A stretch of 64,000 bases of DNA from Eggerthella lenta DSM 2243 (GCF_000024265.1 NC_013204.1:1414180-1478179), one strand, 5' to 3'. Shown: positions 51,422 to 62,025, counted from the stretch's first letter. Made by a program: numbers and translations. Notes: generated by a model from the letters alone, not told the origin.

Positions 51422-51456
51422 GGTTCGATCGCGCGGGGGCGGCGAGGTTCTCGTTG

Positions 51457-52502
51457 TCAGATCACGGCCGTCCCGGGGCCGCCCTTGTCGTAGCGGTGGC
51501 AGGCCACGCAATGATCGGGCTTCACCTCGACCAAAGGAGGCATGACCTCGTCGCAGCCGTTCACCTTCGCGAAGCAGCGGCTGGCGAAGCGGCAGCCCGG
51601 CGGCGGGTCGATGGGCGAGGGCACGTCGCCTTCCAGGATGATGCGCTCCTTCTTGGCGGCGGGGTCGACCGACGGGATGGCCGACAGCAGCGCCTGCGTG
51701 TACGGCGACAGCGGATCGGCGTACAGCGCCTTCTTGGGGGCGATCTCCATCATCTTGCCCAGATACATGACGCCTACACGGTCGGACACGTGCTTCACCA
51801 CGTTCAGGCCGTGGGCGATGAACAGGTACGTCAGGCCGAACTGCTCTTTCAGCTCGTCCAGCAGGTTCAACACCTGCGCTTGGATGGACACGTCCAATGC
51901 CGACACCGGCTCGTCGCACACGATGAGCTTCGGGTTCACGGCCAGGGCGCGCGCGATGCCCACGCGCTGGCGCTGGCCGCCCGAGAACTCGTGGGGGTAG
52001 CGGTTGCGCATGTAGTTCGCCAGGCCCACGCGCTCTAACAGCTCGTTCACGCGATCCTCCACCTGGTCTTTCGGCAGTATGTTGTTCGTGATGATGGGCT
52101 CGGCGATGATGTCGCCGATGCGCATGCGCGGGTTGAGCGACGCGTAGGGATCCTGGAAGATCAGCTGGATGTCTTTGCAGTACTGCTTGCGCTCGGCCGG
52201 CTTCATCGCCGTCAGCTCTTTGCCGTCGAAGACGATTTTGCCCGACGTGGGCTTCAGCAGGTTCACCAGCATCTTGCCTACGGTGGTTTTGCCGCAGCCC
52301 GATTCGCCCACCAGGCCGAACGCCTCTCCCTTGCGGATTTGGAAGCTCACGTCGTCCACGGCCTGCACGTAGGAGGTCGCCTTGCCGAAGAAGTTCGTGT
52401 CTGCAGCGAAACGCTTCGTGAGGTGCTGGACGTCGAGCAGGATGTCCAGCTCGACCGCGCCCGCTTGCGCGGACGCGGTCGCGTTGCTCGCGGTGTTCTC
52501 GC

Positions 52503-52506
<4 letters not shown>
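51457..52506 (-). CDS. Oligopeptide/dipeptide ABC transporter ATPase (OppF/DppF)
   Basis: 349 residues; start overlaps the OppD stop (ATGA). Walker [14 protein letters not shown] near 67-79, signature [15 protein letters not shown] near 170-184, Walker [19 protein letters not shown] near 190-207, and the C-terminal oligopeptide domain with [21 protein letters not shown] near 308-328 whose Cys residues can hold a small Fe-S cluster. It forms a heterodimer with OppD to power uptake by the OppBC permease. The N-terminal 25 residues are an Ala/Ser-rich extension. Confidence 0.92.
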
Positions 52507-53630
<1,124 letters not shown>

Positions 53631-53634
53631 GGGA

Positions 53635-54567
53635 TCACCTCTTCCTTGCTTTGGGGTCGAGACCGTCGCGCACGCCGTCGCCCAGGAGGTTGAACGCGAG
53701 CACGGTCAGCGTGATGGCCAGGCCGGGGAATATCATGAGCCAAGGCGCGCGGAACAGCTCGTTGCGCCCGCGGCCCAGCATGTCGCCCCATTCGGCGGCA
53801 GGCGGCTGCACGCCCAAGCCGAGGAAGCCGAGGGCGGCTGCGTCGAGGATGGCCGTGGAGATGCCCAGCGTGGCGCGGACGATGATGGACGGCAGCACGT
53901 TGGGAAGCACGTGCTTGAACACGATCTTGAAGTTGGAATCGCCGATGACGCGCGCGGCGGCCACGTAGTCGTTCTCCTTGATGGAGAGGATCTCCGAGCG
54001 CACGATGCGGGCGTACTCGGGAATGGCGACCAGGCCGATGGCCACGACCGCCTTCTCGATGCCGGGCCCGAGCGCCGCCATGATGGCGATGGCCAGAAGG
54101 ATGGAGGGGATGGCCAGCATCATGTCCATGATGCGCATGATGACGGTGTCCCACTTGCCGCCCTTGTAGCCGGCGATGGAGCCAAGGATGACGCCCACGG
54201 TGAGCGAGATGGCCACGGCGGCCAGGCCCACGGTCAGCGTGATCTGCGTGCCCACGAGCACGCGGCAGAAGATGTCGCGGCCTTGGATGTCGGTGCCGAA
54301 CCAGTGCTGCGCCGAGGGCCCCAGCAGCGATTCGCCGAGGTTCTGCGCGTACGGGTCGTAGGGCAGGATGCCGGGAGCCAGCTTCGTGACGATGGCGATG
54401 GCGGCCAGGATCAGGATGAAGATGCCGCTGACGAGCGACGCCTTGTTGGACACGATGCCCGCGAACACGTCTTTCCAGATGCTCTCGTGCTTCTCCTTGA
54501 CCGGTTGGCCGTTCAGCAGCGCGGCATCGCCGGCCGGCTCCGTGGCGAGCAGCTTGTTCTTCGCCAT
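53635..54567 (-). CDS. Peptide ABC transporter permease (OppC/DppC)
   Basis: 310 residues from ATG 54567. N-terminal cytosolic stretch, first helix near 45-65 and five helices after residue 100. The EAA loop that contacts the ATPases is [35 protein letters not shown] near 204-238. The region [28 protein letters not shown] near 87-115 is the usual DppC signature. Pairs with OppB encoded 5 bases upstream. Confidence 0.92.
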   Translation of the reverse strand: MAKNKLLATEPAGDAALLNGQPVKEKHESIWKDVFAGIVSNKASLVSGIFILILAAIAIVTKLAPGILPYDPYAQNLGESLLGPSAQHWFGTDIQGRDIFCRVLVGTQITLTVGLAAVAISLTVGVILGSIAGYKGGKWDTVIMRIMDMMLAIPSILLAIAIMAALGPGIEKAVVAIGLVAIPEYARIVRSEILSIKENDYVAAARVIGDSNFKIVFKHVLPNVLPSIIVRATLGISTAILDAAALGFLGLGVQPPAAEWGDMLGRGRNELFRAPWLMIFPGLAITLTVLAFNLLGDGVRDGLDPKARKR

Positions 54568-54572
54568 GCGGA

Positions 54573-55592
54573 TCACCCCTCTTCCTTCGCGCCGTACTTG
54601 ATGCGGGGATCGAGGTAGGCGTACACGATGTCGACGACGAGGTTCATGATGACGAAGATGACCGCCACCAGAAGCACGATGCCCTGGACGACGGGGAAGT
54701 CGCTCTTCAGCACGCAGTCGACGGCGAACTTGCCGATGCCGGGCCATGCGAACACCGTCTCGGTGAGCAGCGCGCCGCCCAAGAGGCTTCCGAACTGCAG
54801 GCCGATGACCGTGGACACGGGCAGCATGGCGTTGCGCAGCGCGTGCTTGATGTTGACGGAGCCCTTCGACAGGCCTTTGGCGCGCGCGGTGCGGATGTAG
54901 TCGGCGTTCAGCGTCTCCAGCATGCTGGAGCGCGTCATGCGCGTGATGATGGCCATGGAGTACAGCGACAGCGCCAACGTGGGCAGGATGAGGTGCACCA
55001 GCACGTCGGCGAGGCCGGCCCAGTTGCCCTGCATGATGGTGTCGAGAATGAAGAATCCGGTTCCTCCCGACGGTTGCAGGAGGGGGGACACGCGGCCGCT
55101 CGACGGCAGCCAGTGCAGGATGCCCGAGAACAGCAGGATAAGCAGGATGCCCGACCAGAAGATGGGCATCGATACGCCGACGAGCGCGATGAGCATGCTC
55201 ACGTTGTCGGCCGCCTTGTTCTTCTTCACTGCCGCCAGCACGCCCAAGGCCACGCCGACGATCGACGCCACGATGATGGCGCAGATGGCCAGCTCGGCGG
55301 TGGCGGGGAAACGCGCCGCGATCTCAGCCGTGACCGGCTGGTGGGTGTAGTACGACGTGCCCAGATTGCCTTGGAGCGCGCCGACGATGAAGTTGATGTA
55401 CTGCAGCCAGATGGGATCGTCCAGCCCGTTGTCGGCGCGCCATGCCGCCATCGCCTCGGTCGTTGCGTGCTCGCCCAGAACCACCGGAGCCGGGTCCGGG
55501 GCCAACACGCGTGTGATGAGAAAGATGATGACTGTCACACCCAGCAAAACGGGAATCACCATGAGGATTCGTTTGAGGATGTATTTGAGCAA
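54573..55592 (-). CDS. Peptide ABC transporter permease (OppB/DppB)
   Basis: 339 residues with six helices. The N-terminus [35 protein letters not shown] is characteristic, and the EAA loop [34 protein letters not shown] near 226-259 matches DppB. It is first in the permease-ATPase block and lies 210 bp after the binding-protein terminator, consistent with partial readthrough from the binding-protein gene. Confidence 0.92.
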   Translation of the reverse strand: MLKYILKRILMVIPVLLGVTVIIFLITRVLAPDPAPVVLGEHATTEAMAAWRADNGLDDPIWLQYINFIVGALQGNLGTSYYTHQPVTAEIAARFPATAELAICAIIVASIVGVALGVLAAVKKNKAADNVSMLIALVGVSMPIFWSGILLILLFSGILHWLPSSGRVSPLLQPSGGTGFFILDTIMQGNWAGLADVLVHLILPTLALSLYSMAIITRMTRSSMLETLNADYIRTARAKGLSKGSVNIKHALRNAMLPVSTVIGLQFGSLLGGALLTETVFAWPGIGKFAVDCVLKSDFPVVQGIVLLVAVIFVIMNLVVDIVYAYLDPRIKYGAKEEG

Positions 55593-55801
55593 CTGCTGCT
55601 CCTTTCTTTACCGGGATCCGTCCGGGCGGCGTGTCGGCGCCGAGCGAACAGGAATGAAGCCGGAGGCAGTGCCTTCGGCTTCGAGCGCGCGTCCGGTTTC
55701 GCCCGAACGTGCAGTCGTGGATCGAAAAAGATCGCATGACAGTGTAGCGCACTTGCTCTCGTTTGACGGCAAGAACGCCATGCCGAGCGGTAATAGAACC
55801 C

Positions 55802-55833
55802 AAAAAAGGGGCCGCTCGACGCCGAGCGGCCCC
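55802..55833 (-). terminator. Attenuating terminator between binding protein and permeases
   Basis: GGGGCCGCTCG (55808-55818) and CGAGCGGCCCC (55823-55833) form an 11-bp stem; on the minus strand TTTTTT (55807-55802) follows. It is 21 bases after the binding-protein stop, so most transcripts should end there and the binding protein be made in excess. Confidence 0.85.
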
Positions 55834-55853
55834 GTCCGCGCGAAGCGAGAGGC

Positions 55854-57488
55854 TTACGCTTCCTTGGACACGCCCTTGAAGAAGGCGACGCCCGTCGGAT
55901 GGTAGTAGAAGTCCTTGACCTTCGGGTTGATGCCCAGCAGGTTCTTGGAGTGGGAGATCAGCACCCACGGCTGCTTCTCGGCAACCATTTCCTCGCACTT
56001 GAGGTAGATGGCGTCGCGTTCATCGCCGTCGGGCGTGTCGACGCCCTGAGCGATGAGGGCCTTGTACTCGTCGTCCTGGAAGTGCGCCACGTTCATGGAC
56101 CAGTTCGTGTCGGCCAAGAGGTTCATGAAGTTGTCCGGATCGCCGTTGTCGCCCGTCCAGCCATAGAAGCAGATATCGTAGGGATCGGTCTGCACCTTGG
56201 TCTTGTAGGTGGTCCAGTCGTACTCGGTGATGCTCACGTCGACGCCTACCTCGGACAGGTAACCTTGGATCATGTTGGCCAGCTGGCTGCCGCCCTTCTG
56301 GTTGTAGGGGCGCGCGGTGGTGTACGTGATGCACTGCAGCGAGGTGATGCCCTTGTCGGCCAGGGTCTTCTTGGCGGCCTCGGGGTCGTACGCCGTCTGC
56401 TTGACATCCTTGGCGTACGGAGCCATCCAGGTGGGCATGACCGAGTTGGCAACGGTGGCGTAATCGCCGTAGATGGCCTGCACCATCTCTTCGACGTTGA
56501 TGGCCTGGGCGACGGCCTTGCGCACTTCCTGATCGGTGCACTGGCCGGTCTCGGTGTTGAACGCCATGTAGTTGATGGTCATGCCGTCCTCGGAGAACAG
56601 CTCGAAGCCGTTGCTGGTCACCTGGTCGGCCGACGAGGGGTCGACGCTCGAGATGATGTCGCACTCGCCGTTCATGAGCGAGGTCAGGCGCGTGTTGCCC
56701 TCGGCGATGATCTTGAACACGAGGTTCTTGACCTTCGGGGCTTCTCCCCAGTACTCGTCGTTAGCCACGAGGGTGACCGAAGCGCCCTTCGTCCAGTCGA
56801 CGAACTTGTAGGGACCCGTGCCCTTGGGCTCGGCGATGGGCTGGCCGGGGGTAGCGGCATCGATTGCCGCAGGGGACACGATGGGGGAGGCCAGCGCCAT
56901 GGCCAGGTTCTTCAGGAACGGGGTGGACGCGGCGCGCAGGGTGATCTTCACGGTGGTGGGATCGACGGCCTCGACGGTTTCGACGCCGTTGCCCGCCTCC
57001 TTCTCGCCGAACACGAACGACGCGTAGGGCATGTCGGAGTTGCGGTTGGGCTCGAGCTGGCGCTCGATGGACTTCTTCACGGCTTCCGCGTTGAACTCGG
57101 CGCCGTCGTGGAACTTGACGCCTTCGCGCAGCTTGATGGTGTACACCTTGCCGTCGTCCGAGATCTCGGGCAGATCGACTGCCAGGCACGGGGCGACCTT
57201 CGCATCCTTGGCGCCGTACTGGTACAGGCCCTCGTGGATGTTGCAGCTGACCACTGCGGACTCGCCGTCGTCGAAGTACGCCGGGTCGAGCGCGCGCGGA
57301 TCGGCCGTAAGGCTGTACGTGATGGCGTCGGCCGCGCCGCCGCCCGTCGTGTCGCCGCCGCTCGCAGCCGGCGCGCTCGTGTCGCCGCCGCTGCAGCCCG
57401 CCATGCTCACCAGGCCGAAACCTGCGGCAGACACGCCGAGCAGCTCGACGAACTGGCGTCTGCTGAACGTGTTCTTGCTTTCTTCCAT
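55854..57488 (-). CDS. Peptide ABC transporter substrate-binding lipoprotein (family 5)
   Basis: 544 residues from ATG 57488 (GGAG upstream). Tat-like signal FSRRQFVELLGVSAAGFGLVSMAGC (residues 8-32) with lipobox MAGC, then a Gly/Ser/Thr linker. The SBP_bac_5 domain is clear: ITYSLTADPRALDPAYFDDGESA near 56, VAPCLAVDLPEISDDGKVYTIKLREGVKFHDGAEFNAEAVKKSIER near 98-145, and FYGWTGDNGDPDNFMNLL near 440. It captures oligopeptides for the following permease. First gene of the operon. Confidence 0.92.
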   Translation of the reverse strand: MEESKNTFSRRQFVELLGVSAAGFGLVSMAGCSGGDTSAPAASGGDTTGGGAADAITYSLTADPRALDPAYFDDGESAVVSCNIHEGLYQYGAKDAKVAPCLAVDLPEISDDGKVYTIKLREGVKFHDGAEFNAEAVKKSIERQLEPNRNSDMPYASFVFGEKEAGNGVETVEAVDPTTVKITLRAASTPFLKNLAMALASPIVSPAAIDAATPGQPIAEPKGTGPYKFVDWTKGASVTLVANDEYWGEAPKVKNLVFKIIAEGNTRLTSLMNGECDIISSVDPSSADQVTSNGFELFSEDGMTINYMAFNTETGQCTDQEVRKAVAQAINVEEMVQAIYGDYATVANSVMPTWMAPYAKDVKQTAYDPEAAKKTLADKGITSLQCITYTTARPYNQKGGSQLANMIQGYLSEVGVDVSITEYDWTTYKTKVQTDPYDICFYGWTGDNGDPDNFMNLLADTNWSMNVAHFQDDEYKALIAQGVDTPDGDERDAIYLKCEEMVAEKQPWVLISHSKNLLGINPKVKDFYYHPTGVAFFKGVSKEA

Positions 57489-57751
57489 TTGTCGTTCTCC
57501 TTCCCTCGCACCCCGCGTCGAACGGGGCCCTCCAGCGAGTCGTGCGACTTTGCTGACGCTTTCGCGCATGCTAGCAAAAAAGCGTATCAACATACTCTAG
57601 TGCAATAAAGCACTGTGCACCAGGTAATTTACCCCATGGAAACAAATATCGGCCGTCTGCGGCGCGAAAAACCGCCCAAAGGCGCCTGCGGCAGCGCAAC
57701 AGGCGGGCGCGAGCGGCACGATTATCGGCGCATTCGGGCCAAAATCGCGTT

Positions 57752-57780
57752 TTGCATTTCGCTGCGCGGCGCGCTATACT
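57752..57780 (+). promoter_or_regulatory. Promoter of the trp leader and trpB transcript
   Basis: -35 TTGCAT (57752-57757), 17-bp spacer, -10 TATACT (57775-57780). Predicted start near 57787, giving a 277-nucleotide leader before trpB. The rest of the 57489-57751 gap holds no gene. Confidence 0.8.
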
Positions 57781-57804
57781 GGCGGGCGTACCCGGAAACC
57801 GAGC

Positions 57805-57906
57805 ATGAAAGGCTCCCCTTTGCAACCTGTCGCCAACATCGTTTGCGCTGCCAGCGTCCTCGCGACGCCGGGTATCGGCGCATGGTGGTGGAGCAGAACG
57901 CATTAA
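57805..57906 (+). CDS. trpL: trp leader peptide with three consecutive Trp codons
   Basis: A 33-residue leader peptide from ATG 57805 to TAA 57904-57906, reading MKGSPLQPVANIVCAASVLA and ending GIGAWWWSRTH. The codons TGG TGG TGG occupy 57883-57891. In a protein this short, three adjacent Trp codons just before a terminator hairpin and a tryptophan synthase gene are strong evidence of ribosome-mediated attenuation: scarcity of Trp-tRNA stalls the ribosome here and lets the antiterminator form. No good Shine-Dalgarno beyond GGAAACCGAG is present. Confidence 0.85.
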   Translation: MKGSPLQPVANIVCAASVLATPGIGAWWWSRTH

Positions 57907-57979
57907 TCCCGGGTCCCCTGGCTTCTGTTCACGCACACATACTTGTCAGAAGAGCCCTCGGAGATCCGGGGGCTCTTTT
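57892..57979 (+). terminator. trp attenuator: pause, antiterminator and terminator hairpins
   Basis: Strand 1 (AGCAGAA, 57892-57898) follows the Trp codons and pairs with strand 2 (TTCTGTT, 57923-57929). Strand 2 (GGCTTCTG, 57920-57927) can instead pair with strand 3 (CAGAAG plus CC, 57947-57956). Strand 3 pairs with strand 4 as a 12-bp terminator, AAGAGCCCTCGG/CCGGGGGCTCTT (57950-57977) followed by TTTT. The alternatives exclude each other, exactly as in classical trp attenuation. Confidence 0.82.
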
Positions 57980-58063
57980 CGTGCGAGCTGCACGAACCGA
58001 AGCCGACTGCGAACATCCGCGGCGGGCAAGCCGCGGGACCGACCGATTGGAAAGGAAACGACC

Positions 58064-59449
58064 ATGACCGAACAAGCACCGCATCGTCTGTACCTGCGCG
58101 AAGACCAGATCCCGACGCAGTGGTACAACCTGCGGGCCGACATGCCGGAGAAGCCGGAGCCCATCCGGCTGCCGAACGGCCAGGTCGCGGCACCTGAGGA
58201 TCTGGCACCTGTGTTCTGCGACGAGCTGGTGCGCCAGGAGCTGGACGACGACACGGCCTACGTCGACATCCCCGAACCGGTGTTGGAGATGTACCGCATC
58301 TACCGCCCGTCGCCCTTGTGCCGCGCGTACAACCTGGAGAAGGCCCTCGGCACGCCCGCCAAGATCTACTACAAGTTCGAAGGCAACAACACGTCCGGCT
58401 CGCACAAGCTGAACTCTGCCATCGCCCAGGCTTATTACGCGAAGGCTCAGGATCTCGACGGCATCACCACCGAGACGGGTGCGGGCCAGTGGGGCACGGC
58501 GCTCGCCGAGGCGTCGGCGCATTTCGGGCTCAATCTGGACGTGTTCATGGTGAAGTGCTCCTACGAGCAGAAGCCGTTCCGCCGCAACATCATGGAGACG
58601 TTCGATGCGCACGTGACGCCCTCGCCGTCCGATACCACCGAGATCGGCCGCAAGATGCTCGCCGAGCATCCCGACTCCTCGGGCTCGCTGGGCACGGCCA
58701 TCTCCGAGGCCGTGGAACGCGCGCTCAACATTCCCGGCAACAAGGGCCGCTACACGCTGGGGTCGGTGCTCAACCAGGTGGTGCTGCACCAGTCGGTCAT
58801 CGGCTTGGAGAGCTACGCTGCCTTCGAGGAGCTGGGCGAGTACCCCGACGTGGTCATCGGCTGCGCGGGCGGCGGCTCGAACCTCGGCGGCCTCATCGCG
58901 CCGTTCATGCGCGACAAGATCAAAGGCGTCCGTCCCGACACGCGCTTCGTCGCCGTCGAGCCGGCCAGCTGCCCGAGCCTCACGCGCGGGCGCTACGCCT
59001 ACGACTTCGCCGACACGGGCCGCACCTGCCCGCTCGCGAAGATGTACACGCTGGGCAACGGCTTCCTGCCCAGCCCCGACCATGCTGGCGGCCTGCGCTA
59101 CCACGGCATGAGTCCCATCGTGTCGAAGCTCAAGCACGACGGCTACCTGGACGCCGTGGCCGTGAAGCAGACCGACGTGTTCGCGGCGGCCGTGGAGTTC
59201 GCGCGGCTCGAGACCATCCTGCCGGCTCCCGAGAGCGCCCACGCCATCTTCCAGGCCGTGGAGGAGGCCAAGCGCTGCGCCGAGACGGGCGAGGAGAAGA
59301 CGATCCTCTTCGGCCTCACGGGCACGGGCTACTTCGACATGAAGGCCTACGACGCGTACAACCGCGGCGAGATGAGCGACCATGTCCCCACCGACGAGGA
59401 GCTGGAGGCGGGCTTCGCCAGCATCCCGCACATCGAGGGCGTGCAGTAG
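58064..59449 (+). CDS. Tryptophan synthase beta chain, TrpB2 type
   Basis: 461 residues from ATG 58064 after GGAAAGGAAA. PLP enzyme joining indole and serine. The Schiff-base Lys is in NNTSGSHKLNSA near residue 112; the phosphate site is GCAGGGSNLGGL near 266-277. The long N-terminal part (PTQWYNLRADMPEKPEPIRLPNGQVAAPEDLAPVF) and overall length above 430 mark the TrpB2 subgroup, which acts without the usual TrpA partner. No trpA or other trp genes are near, so it may salvage indole from the gut. The upstream Trp attenuator supports a role in tryptophan supply. Confidence 0.9.
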   Translation: MTEQAPHRLYLREDQIPTQWYNLRADMPEKPEPIRLPNGQVAAPEDLAPVFCDELVRQELDDDTAYVDIPEPVLEMYRIYRPSPLCRAYNLEKALGTPAKIYYKFEGNNTSGSHKLNSAIAQAYYAKAQDLDGITTETGAGQWGTALAEASAHFGLNLDVFMVKCSYEQKPFRRNIMETFDAHVTPSPSDTTEIGRKMLAEHPDSSGSLGTAISEAVERALNIPGNKGRYTLGSVLNQVVLHQSVIGLESYAAFEELGEYPDVVIGCAGGGSNLGGLIAPFMRDKIKGVRPDTRFVAVEPASCPSLTRGRYAYDFADTGRTCPLAKMYTLGNGFLPSPDHAGGLRYHGMSPIVSKLKHDGYLDAVAVKQTDVFAAAVEFARLETILPAPESAHAIFQAVEEAKRCAETGEEKTILFGLTGTGYFDMKAYDAYNRGEMSDHVPTDEELEAGFASIPHIEGVQ

Positions 59450-59470
59450 GCCGCTCGCGCATTCCCGCTT

Positions 59471-59510
59471 CGCGCCGCCCCGCCGCAGGTTCCCGCGGCG
59501 GGGCGGCGCG
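59471..59510 (+). terminator. Hairpin after trpB
   Basis: A perfect 16-bp GC stem (59471-59486 with 59495-59510) and an 8-base loop, 21 bases past the stop. There is no U-run, but the stem is very stable. A TATAAT at 59581-59586 then marks the promoter of the next gene. Confidence 0.65.
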
Positions 59511-59610
59511 TGCGTCGGGGGCGCATGCGCCCAGCTCGATGGATATTATTTGGACGGGGGCATCCGCCTGGATTATCATCTATAATCGCATTGACGTGAA
59601 AGGATGAACC

Positions 59611-59967
59611 GTGGCTGCAGGCGACCCCAAGTTTTCCCATATAACCGTGACGCCCGATGACGAGGACGATGTCGTCATCCAGGCGGGCGCGCGCCCGGCG
59701 CGAACCGCGGCCCCGACGCCGGTCCCGGCTCCGGCTCCGACGGCACCTAGCGCCGACGACGCCGTCGTCGAGCCCGACGACGCTGCGAGCGGGGAGCCCG
59801 AGGCGGTCGAGGAGCGGGAGGAGCCGTCCGCCGAAGACGAGGGCTACCAGGGGACGACCTTGGACGACCTCGAGGCCGCTCCCATGCCCATCGCCCAGAA
59901 GATCGTGCTCGCGCTCGGCGCGGTGGCCGTGATCGCCGTCGTCGCGTGGTACCTGTTCTTGCGCTAG
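59611..59967 (+). CDS. Acidic protein with a C-terminal membrane anchor
   Basis: 118 residues from GTG 59611 with AAAGGATGA upstream. Residues 1-90 are acidic and Pro/Ala/Glu-rich with no fold signature (PTPVPAPAPTAPSADDAVVEPDDA), and residues 95-117 form one membrane helix (KIVLALGAVAVIAVVAWYLFLR), giving a tail-anchored topology with the bulk in the cytosol. I do not recognise the family. The next gene, 37 bases on, also encodes a protein with an acidic cytosolic part and one membrane helix, so the two may work together. Confidence 0.65.
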   Translation: MAAGDPKFSHITVTPDDEDDVVIQAGARPARTAAPTPVPAPAPTAPSADDAVVEPDDAASGEPEAVEEREEPSAEDEGYQGTTLDDLEAAPMPIAQKIVLALGAVAVIAVVAWYLFLR

Positions 59968-60004
59968 CCAGCACCTCCGTTCCACCTGTCAGGAAGGCTC
60001 TACG

Positions 60005-61072
60005 ATGCCCAAACATGCTCCCAACGTACCCAAAGGCACCCCCTCCGACCGCTCCGACGAGCGCATCGGCCTCACCGAGGCGTTCTCCCCGGTGGGCGAC
60101 GGCGCGCACGCGGGCGGCTTCAGCTACCGCGGCGACAACGAGGACGAGTACCCCGACGCCATCGAGGCCCTCGAGCCGGTGGACGCGCCGCCCCTGCTGT
60201 TCGGCGACGAGGCCGTCCCGGTCGAGCCCGAAGAGCCCCAGGGCCGCCACGGCAAGAAGAAGAAGGAAAAGAAGCAGAAGCAGCAGATCCCCGCTTACCA
60301 GCGCAAATCCCGCCGCATGCGGCGCGTGCTCATCGCCATCGTCGTGCTGCTCGTCCTGCTGATCGGCGCGCTGGGCTACTTCGCGTGGCAGTGGTTCGAG
60401 GAGAGCCAGCTGATCGCCTCGCAGCAGACCCAGGAGCAGCAGAGCTCCCAGGAGGTCGGGTCCATGCAGACCGACGAGACGAAGGACGCCACCACCGCCA
60501 CCGCCAAGAAGACCGACGTGCCCGACCTGGCCGCCGTGCTCGGCATGACGAAGGACGAGGCCATCACGGCGCTCAAGCACGGCGCCACCGAGACCACCTC
60601 GAAGGAGGTGAACGAGGAGGGCAACCCGGTCAAGACGAACGTGACGGTGGCCCTCACCGACGAGCCGGCCGACACGCGCTCCGGAACGCCGACGGTGTAC
60701 CTCGGCCTGAACGAGGACGGCGCGGTCGTGCAGGCGGGGTATTCCGCCGCCACCGCCTCGCTCGGCTACGGCTCGCTCAGCTTCGTCGACGCGGTGAAGA
60801 ACGAGCACCTCATCGAGAAGACGCTGCAGGAAGCCGGCGTCGACGTGCCCGAGGGTTCCGCGGAGCTGCCGGCCGACAAGACCGCGTACTCCGAGTACGC
60901 GAGCGACGGCACGACGCTCGTCAAGGAGTCGTACTCGTTCTCCGGAACGGTCGACCTGGACGGCGCGGCGCACGAATGGTCGGCGGTGCTGCTGTACAAC
61001 TACTCCACCGCGAACACGTCCGGCAACCTCGCCGACACCATCCGCATCGTCTACGTCTACATCAACGCGTAA
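60005..61072 (+). CDS. Single-pass membrane protein with exported C-terminal domain
   Basis: 355 residues from ATG 60005. Residues 1-80 are acidic, 82-110 very basic (GKKKKEKKQKQQ ... RKSRRMRR), and 106-132 form a membrane helix (VLIAIVVLLVLLIGALGYFAWQWF). The exported part has a Gln/Ser/Thr linker, then from about 170 a domain VPDLAAVLGMTKDEAITALKHGATE..., whose start resembles a PASTA repeat (V-P-x-L-x-G-M-x-x-x-x-A), followed by a beta-rich region to YVYINA. Function is unknown; a cell-envelope role is likely. A strong terminator follows. Confidence 0.65.
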   Translation: MPKHAPNVPKGTPSDRSDERIGLTEAFSPVGDGAHAGGFSYRGDNEDEYPDAIEALEPVDAPPLLFGDEAVPVEPEEPQGRHGKKKKEKKQKQQIPAYQRKSRRMRRVLIAIVVLLVLLIGALGYFAWQWFEESQLIASQQTQEQQSSQEVGSMQTDETKDATTATAKKTDVPDLAAVLGMTKDEAITALKHGATETTSKEVNEEGNPVKTNVTVALTDEPADTRSGTPTVYLGLNEDGAVVQAGYSAATASLGYGSLSFVDAVKNEHLIEKTLQEAGVDVPEGSAELPADKTAYSEYASDGTTLVKESYSFSGTVDLDGAAHEWSAVLLYNYSTANTSGNLADTIRIVYVYINA

Positions 61073-61076
61073 GGTT

Positions 61077-61105
61077 CGCCCCCTCCACGGAGGGGGCGTT
61101 TTTTT
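61077..61105 (+). terminator. Intrinsic terminator
   Basis: CGCCCCCT (61077-61084), loop CCACGG, AGGGGGCG (61091-61098) and seven T (61099-61105), directly after the membrane-protein stop. Confidence 0.92.
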
Positions 61106-61106
61106 C

Positions 61107-61227
61107 TCATGGCGCGGCGGAGGGCTCGGGATCCGTGCGTCCTTCTCCGCGCCGGTTCGCGCGCCGCGCGCTGCGCGGATCGGCGCGCGGCGCGCGTTCC
61201 CGCCCGCCAGCCCTCTTCGCGCCATGA
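61107..61227. repeat. Nested palindrome in the gap before dhaL
   Basis: Outer arms TCATGGCGCG (61107-61116) and CGCGCCATGA (61218-61227) enclose a perfect 14-bp GC palindrome (61158-61171 with 61183-61196). The 121-bp unit has no gene and begins two bases after a terminator T-run. It looks like a REP-type repeat. Confidence 0.5.
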
Positions 61228-61343
61228 AACCCGCACGTCTCCTGCCGCCGCCCCGAGGGAACGGCGCTTTTCGCCCATTGACCTTCTCGAACGTTGCGGG
61301 TAGAGTTGACCGCGAAGCAATAACCGACGAAAGAGGGGCACCT

Positions 61344-61985
61344 ATGATCGATCGGGGCACGTGCAAGACCATGCTGCGCGAGAGCGCGCGACTCATGCTG
61401 GAGCATGCCGAGCGCTTAAGCGACATCGACTCCCGGTTCGGCGACGGCGACCACGGCATCACCGTTACGAAGATCGCCAAGCTCGTGAACGAGCGCATCG
61501 AGGCGTGGGACGACGCCTCCATCAAGGACTTCCTCGACGATCTGGGCATGGACGTCATGGCCGTGCGCGGCGGCTCCGCGGGCCCGCTGTACGGCACGCT
61601 CATCGGCGGCCTGGGCGCCCAGCTCGGCGACGACGAGAACGAGCTTTCCGCCGACGCCGTGCGCCGCATGTTCGCCGGCTGCCTGGCCGAGATGCAGGAT
61701 ATCACCACGGCGCAGGTGGGCGACAAGACCATGATGGACGCCCTGATCCCCGCCGTGAAGGCCGCGCAGGCGTGCGCCGCCCCGGACGACGGCCCCGTCG
61801 ACGTGCTCATGGCCGCGGCCGAGGCCGCGGAGGAGGGCGCCCGGGCATCCGAGGGCTTCGCTTCCAAGTTCGGCCGCGCGCGCAGCTACGGCGATCGGAC
61901 CATCGGAACGCCCGATGCGGGAGCCGTGTCCACCTCGCTGTTCTTGCGCGGGCTGGCGAACGGCGCCTCGCTGCCGCGCTCGTAG
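61344..61985 (+). CDS. dhaL: Dihydroxyacetone kinase subunit L
   Basis: 213 residues from ATG 61344 with GAGGGG upstream. The DhaL nucleotide-binding fold shows DSRFGDGDHGITV near 29-41 (Asp ligands to Mg2+), GGSAGPLYGTLIGGL near 75-89, and VGDKTMMDALIPA near 122-134, where the phosphate of ADP or ATP is bound. DhaL passes phosphate to dihydroxyacetone held by DhaK. Unlike the usual K-L-M order, L precedes K here. A terminator lies between this gene and dhaK. Confidence 0.9.
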   Translation: MIDRGTCKTMLRESARLMLEHAERLSDIDSRFGDGDHGITVTKIAKLVNERIEAWDDASIKDFLDDLGMDVMAVRGGSAGPLYGTLIGGLGAQLGDDENELSADAVRRMFAGCLAEMQDITTAQVGDKTMMDALIPAVKAAQACAAPDDGPVDVLMAAAEAAEEGARASEGFASKFGRARSYGDRTIGTPDAGAVSTSLFLRGLANGASLPRS

Positions 61986-61992
61986 GGAACCC

Positions 61993-62025
61993 GGCCTGCC
62001 GCATCGCGCGGCGGGCCTTTCTTTT
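61993..62025 (+). terminator. Intrinsic terminator between dhaL and dhaK
   Basis: GGCCTGCCGC (61993-62002) pairs with GCGGCGGGCC (62008-62017), one T-G pair, then TTTCTTTT. It starts 8 bases after the dhaL stop and would limit transcription of dhaK and the aldolase. Confidence 0.8.
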
